A model generated the notes under the pieces. The model worked only from the letters and a program-made list of their open reading frames with translations. It was not told the DNA's origin and did not search any database. Shown here one piece after another: positions 32,306 through 34,888 of a stretch of 34,888 nucleotides of DNA. This stretch comes from Pseudoalteromonas sp. P1-9 (GTDB lineage: Bacteria; Pseudomonadota; Gammaproteobacteria; Enterobacterales; Alteromonadaceae), in NCBI RefSeq assembly GCF_001399975.1, contig NZ_LKBD01000043.1, positions 1-34,888 on the forward strand, in the 5' to 3' direction. The translations under genes and the position numbers were made by a program. The first letter of the stretch is position 1, and every line of letters begins with the position of its first letter.

Positions 32306-32330
32306 CCAGCTAATAAGCGGGGTTTTTTTT
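32306..32330 (+). terminator. Terminator-like hairpin in the aroK leader
   Basis: CC-A-GCT (32306-32311) pairs with AGC-GG (32316-32320) with one bulged A and an AATA loop, followed by GG and eight T (32323-32330). It lies between the aroK promoter and the aroK start, the position of an attenuator. The stem is only 5 bp, so its strength is doubtful. No obvious leader peptide is encoded. Confidence 0.4.
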
Positions 32331-32359
32331 AATTTTAGAGTTCGTTTGTACTAAAAGAT

Positions 32360-32878
32360 ATGGCTGAAAAACGTAATATATTTCTAGTGGGCCCAATGGG
32401 CGCAGGTAAAAGCACTATTGGTCGTCACCTTGCAGACCAACTTCATTTAGAGTTTTTTGACTCAGACCAAGAGATCGAGCGTCGCACAGGTGCGGATATC
32501 GCTTGGGTTTTTGATATTGAAGGTGAAGAAGGGTTTCGTCGCAGAGAAGAGTCTGTTATTTCCGACTTAACAGAAAAGCAAGGGATCGTACTAGCAACAG
32601 GCGGTGGCTCTATTATTAGTAAAGATGTACGTAATAAGTTATCTGCTCGTGGTATTGTTGTTTACTTAGAGACACCAATTGAGAAACAACTAGCGCGTAC
32701 ACAACGCGACAAGAAACGTCCGTTGCTTCAAACTGAAGAAGCGCCTAAAGATGTGTTAGTTCGTCTTGCTGATGAGCGCAACCCTCTTTACGCTGAAGTT
32801 TCAGATTTTGTTGTTCGTACTGATGAACAAAGTGCAAAAGTAGTTGCTAATCAAATTATCGAAAAGATAAATTTCTAA
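32360..32878 (+). CDS. aroK: Shikimate kinase I
   Basis: AroK phosphorylates shikimate at the 3-hydroxyl using ATP, the fifth step of the shikimate pathway. The 172-residue protein has the P-loop GPMGAGKST at 11-19, the substrate-binding D34-S-D36, the GFRRRE segment with Arg near 57-59, the GGGS shikimate loop near 79-82, and the lid sequence RTQRDKKRPLL. It begins 31 bases beyond the T-tract of the leader hairpin and lies 18 bp before aroB, in one operon with aroB and damX. Confidence 0.97.
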   Translation: MAEKRNIFLVGPMGAGKSTIGRHLADQLHLEFFDSDQEIERRTGADIAWVFDIEGEEGFRRREESVISDLTEKQGIVLATGGGSIISKDVRNKLSARGIVVYLETPIEKQLARTQRDKKRPLLQTEEAPKDVLVRLADERNPLYAEVSDFVVRTDEQSAKVVANQIIEKINF

Positions 32879-32896
32879 ATATAAAAGGGGATGCGC

Positions 32897-33976
32897 ATGC
32901 TTGAATTATCAGTTAATTTGGGTGAGCGCAGCTACCCGATTTATATTGCACAAAATAATCTTACCGATAGTCCAAATTTATCCAACATTTTGGCAGGTCG
33001 CAAAGTGGTGATTGTTTCAAATGAAACAATCGCTCCTATCTATTTAGATAAATTTACATCCCAATTACCAAATAATGATTTTCTCTCTTGCATTATTCCC
33101 GATGGTGAGCAATTTAAATCTCTAGAATACTTCGAATTCATTAATCGCTTTCTGTTAGAGCATAATTGTGGCCGTGATACTTGCCTTATTGCGCTTGGCG
33201 GAGGTGTGATTGGTGATCTTACTGGTTTTGTCGCTGCATGCTATCAACGTGGCATTGATTTTATCCAAGTACCAACCACACTACTTTCACAGGTGGATTC
33301 ATCGGTTGGCGGGAAAACAGCGGTCAACCACCCGCTCGGTAAAAATATGATTGGTGCGTTTTACCAACCAAAAGCTGTTTATATCGATAACAACACACTT
33401 AATACGCTACCAAGCAGAGAATTTGCTGCTGGTATCGCAGAAGTGATTAAATATGGTTTAATTTACGATGTCGATTTCTTTAAATACATTGAAGATAACG
33501 TCGCCGAAATAAAAGCGCATAACTCGGAACAATTAAGCCAAATTATTTATCGTTGCTGTGAAATCAAAGCCGAAATCGTTGCGCAAGATGAAAAAGAGGC
33601 GGGTTTACGTGCATTACTAAACCTTGGTCATACTTTTGGTCACGCAATTGAAGCAGAGATGGGATATGGTAACTGGTTGCACGGCGAAGCAGTTGCAACT
33701 GGTATGGTTTTAGCATCCCAATTAGCATACCTAAAAGGCAAGCTATCAGAGGCAGAATTGAAACGTATTGCAAACTTGATTGCTGAATTTGAGTTGCCGG
33801 TTAGCGCACCGGCGTCAATGTCGTGTGCTGATTTTGTAAAACACATGGTTAAAGATAAGAAAAACAAGCAAGGCGTCATTCGATTCATTATTCCAAGCAA
33901 ATTTGGCGGCTGTGAGCTAGTTGATGATGTTACGCCGCAAGAGCTAGAAGAGTTATTTAAGCTGCATGCAAACTAA
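32897..33976 (+). CDS. aroB: 3-dehydroquinate synthase
   Basis: AroB converts DAHP to 3-dehydroquinate, the second step of the shikimate pathway, using NAD+ and a divalent metal. The 359-residue protein closely follows the E. coli enzyme: LGERSYPIYIA at the start, IPDGEQFKSLE, ALGGGVIGDLTGFVAACYQRG, QVPTTLLSQVDSSVGGKTAVNHPLGKN split over two blocks, and the metal-ligand segment LGHTFGHAIEAEMGYGNWLHGEAV. Two ATGs lie 6 bases apart; the second (32897) is preferred because GGGG stands directly before the first and exactly 6 bases before the second, and E. coli AroB aligns from there. Its end overlaps damX by 11 bases. Confidence 0.97.
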   Translation: MLELSVNLGERSYPIYIAQNNLTDSPNLSNILAGRKVVIVSNETIAPIYLDKFTSQLPNNDFLSCIIPDGEQFKSLEYFEFINRFLLEHNCGRDTCLIALGGGVIGDLTGFVAACYQRGIDFIQVPTTLLSQVDSSVGGKTAVNHPLGKNMIGAFYQPKAVYIDNNTLNTLPSREFAAGIAEVIKYGLIYDVDFFKYIEDNVAEIKAHNSEQLSQIIYRCCEIKAEIVAQDEKEAGLRALLNLGHTFGHAIEAEMGYGNWLHGEAVATGMVLASQLAYLKGKLSEAELKRIANLIAEFELPVSAPASMSCADFVKHMVKDKKNKQGVIRFIIPSKFGGCELVDDVTPQELEELFKLHAN

Positions 33977-34888
33977 AATATTGCCCAGTAGGCAAGCACT
34001 TGTTGATCGAATTGAACTGCAGTTTGCCTACGGTAATAATTTTATCTGTCTCATTTCAGAAGTTGGACTTGGAAAAAGTTATCTTGCTGAGACATTCATT
34101 TCCGAAAAATTTACAGAGCATAACAAAGCTTATGTTAAAGCAACGCGCAGTGCGCAAGACCGTCATCTAATCGGGCAAATTCTTGAGCAAAGCTTTTCAA
34201 ATCCATTGATTGATTATGATCTGACTATAGTTGAAAACTTTATTGGGTTAACAGGTGAATCGATAGAGCCACTGTTGATTGTTATTGATGATGCTCACTC
34301 TATTAGTGATGATTTTGCAAATGAACTGTTTCAACTAACCGAGTCTTACCAAGGTCAGATTCGAATTTTATTAACTGCAACACGACAGCTTCCAGTAGCT
34401 GATGCGATTAACATGCATATTGAAGCATTAGATCAGATTGAAAGTCTAGCGCTAATGAAAATGTATTTTAGTGATTTACCAAGTGTTGATGAACCTATTT
34501 TTAAAGCATTTATTGAAGCTTCTAATGGTAATCCTCAGCTACTATTAGCTTGGAAAAAAGATAACTCCGAGTTGCAGGTGGCGATGCAAAAACGCAGTAG
34601 GCAGTATAAAGTCTACCTTTTGCTAATTAGCATATTAATACTGATTGGGTTGTTAACTTCCTTAGCTTGGTACTTTTTTGATAAAAAGAATATTCAAGCT
34701 GCTTCAGTTAGCAATCAACCAACAACTGCAATTACTATTGAAGATGTTTCATTATCTAAACCTGTTGACGTAACAGCTAAACTCGACAAAACTTCTGGTC
34801 AGCCAGAGCAGCAGCCAGAGCAGCAGCCAGAGCAGCAGCCAGAGCAGCAGCCAGAGCAGCAGCCAGAGCAGCAGCCAGAGCAGCAGCC
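33966..34888 (+). CDS. damX: DamX-like protein, 5' part (runs off window)
   Basis: The open frame starts with ATG inside the last codons of aroB and continues to the window edge, giving 307 complete residues. Residues about 1-220 form an AAA/ExeA-like ATPase-fold region: a P-loop-like SEVGLGKS near 32-39, degenerate because Ser replaces the usual first Gly/Ala, and the Walker B-like LLIVIDDAH near 117-125. A membrane helix follows at about 225-250, then a Ser/Thr-rich periplasmic linker. From residue 279 the linker is a perfect QPEQ repeat. DamX proteins end in a SPOR domain that binds septal peptidoglycan; that part is outside the window. Position directly after aroB, before dam in enteric bacteria, supports the name. 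Confidence 0.88.
   Translation, partial: MQTKILPSRQALVDRIELQFAYGNNFICLISEVGLGKSYLAETFISEKFTEHNKAYVKATRSAQDRHLIGQILEQSFSNPLIDYDLTIVENFIGLTGESIEPLLIVIDDAHSISDDFANELFQLTESYQGQIRILLTATRQLPVADAINMHIEALDQIESLALMKMYFSDLPSVDEPIFKAFIEASNGNPQLLLAWKKDNSELQVAMQKRSRQYKVYLLLISILILIGLLTSLAWYFFDKKNIQAASVSNQPTTAITIEDVSLSKPVDVTAKLDKTSGQPEQQPEQQPEQQPEQQPEQQPEQQPEQQ
34800..34888 (+). repeat. In-frame 12-bp tandem repeat in damX
   Basis: The unit CAGCCAGAGCAG, encoding Gln-Pro-Glu-Gln, occurs 7 times without a single base difference, plus 5 bases of an eighth copy, up to the last base of the window. The total copy number is therefore unknown. Because the unit is 12 bp, gain or loss of copies keeps the frame. Confidence 0.97.

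Noticed and set aside
34800..34888. CRISPR-like or satellite array
   Set aside because: The unit is 12 bp, has no spacers and continues the damX frame as QPEQ; it is a coding minisatellite.

Overview
The window is about 35 kb of ordinary chromosomal core DNA from a gammaproteobacterium. The low G+C impression, the order priA-ftsN-hslVU next to rpmE, metJ-metB-metL, mrcA and pilMNOPQ-aroK-aroB-damX, the two chemoreceptors and a hut locus all suggest a marine Alteromonadales, most likely Pseudoalteromonas or a close relative. The genus is inferred from gene content and was not tested by alignment. I see no insertion sequence, prophage, CRISPR array or tRNA gene.

Layout. Bases 1-308 hold the 3' end of an rRNA operon: a partial 5S gene, a terminator, a decayed copy of the 5S 3' end, and a second terminator. 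From 309 to about 13.7 kb is a mosaic of small units: an orphan amino-acid-type periplasmic binding protein, a Cache-type chemoreceptor, a YeeZ-like Rossmann protein, the histidine-utilisation genes hutC and hutI with a HutC operator, a membrane GGDEF/EAL protein, a minus-strand rraA-hutG pair with overlapping genes, a PAP2 phosphatase/glycosyltransferase pair behind a strong PhoB box, and a second chemoreceptor. From 13.4 to 18.5 kb, on the minus strand, are priA-ftsN and then hslV-hslU-DUF971; hslV has a near-consensus heat-shock (sigma32) promoter. From 18.6 to 24.7 kb are rpmE, a short malic enzyme, and metJ divergent from metB-metL with Met boxes between. From 24.8 to 34.9 kb are mrcA (PBP1a), divergent from the type IV pilus assembly operon pilMNOPQ, followed by aroK-aroB and the start of damX, which is cut by the window edge inside an in-frame 12-bp tandem repeat.

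How the genes work together. HutI and HutG act in histidine breakdown to glutamate, with HutC as repressor; hutU and hutH must lie elsewhere. MetJ represses metB and metL, which feed homoserine and cystathionine into methionine synthesis. PilM, N, O and P form the inner-membrane alignment complex that connects to the PilQ secretin. MrcA, FtsN and DamX are cell-wall or division factors spread around these operons. AroK and AroB supply the shikimate pathway.

The most interesting hypothesis is the PAP2-MJ1255/VC2487-type glycosyltransferase pair. Its promoter has the textbook PhoB geometry (an 18-bp box, 10 bp, then a -10), and the two genes overlap as ATGA. This could be a phosphate-starvation lipid-remodelling or glycolipid module. 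Other points worth a look are the DamX repeat, a promoter-hairpin-T-tract leader ahead of aroK, the sigma32 promoter with a sequestered Shine-Dalgarno at hslV, the rraA-hutG overlap, and the vestigial second 5S end. Several start codons were moved from the longest open frame to better-supported positions: the PAP2 gene, the glycosyltransferase, metJ, metL, mrcA and aroB.
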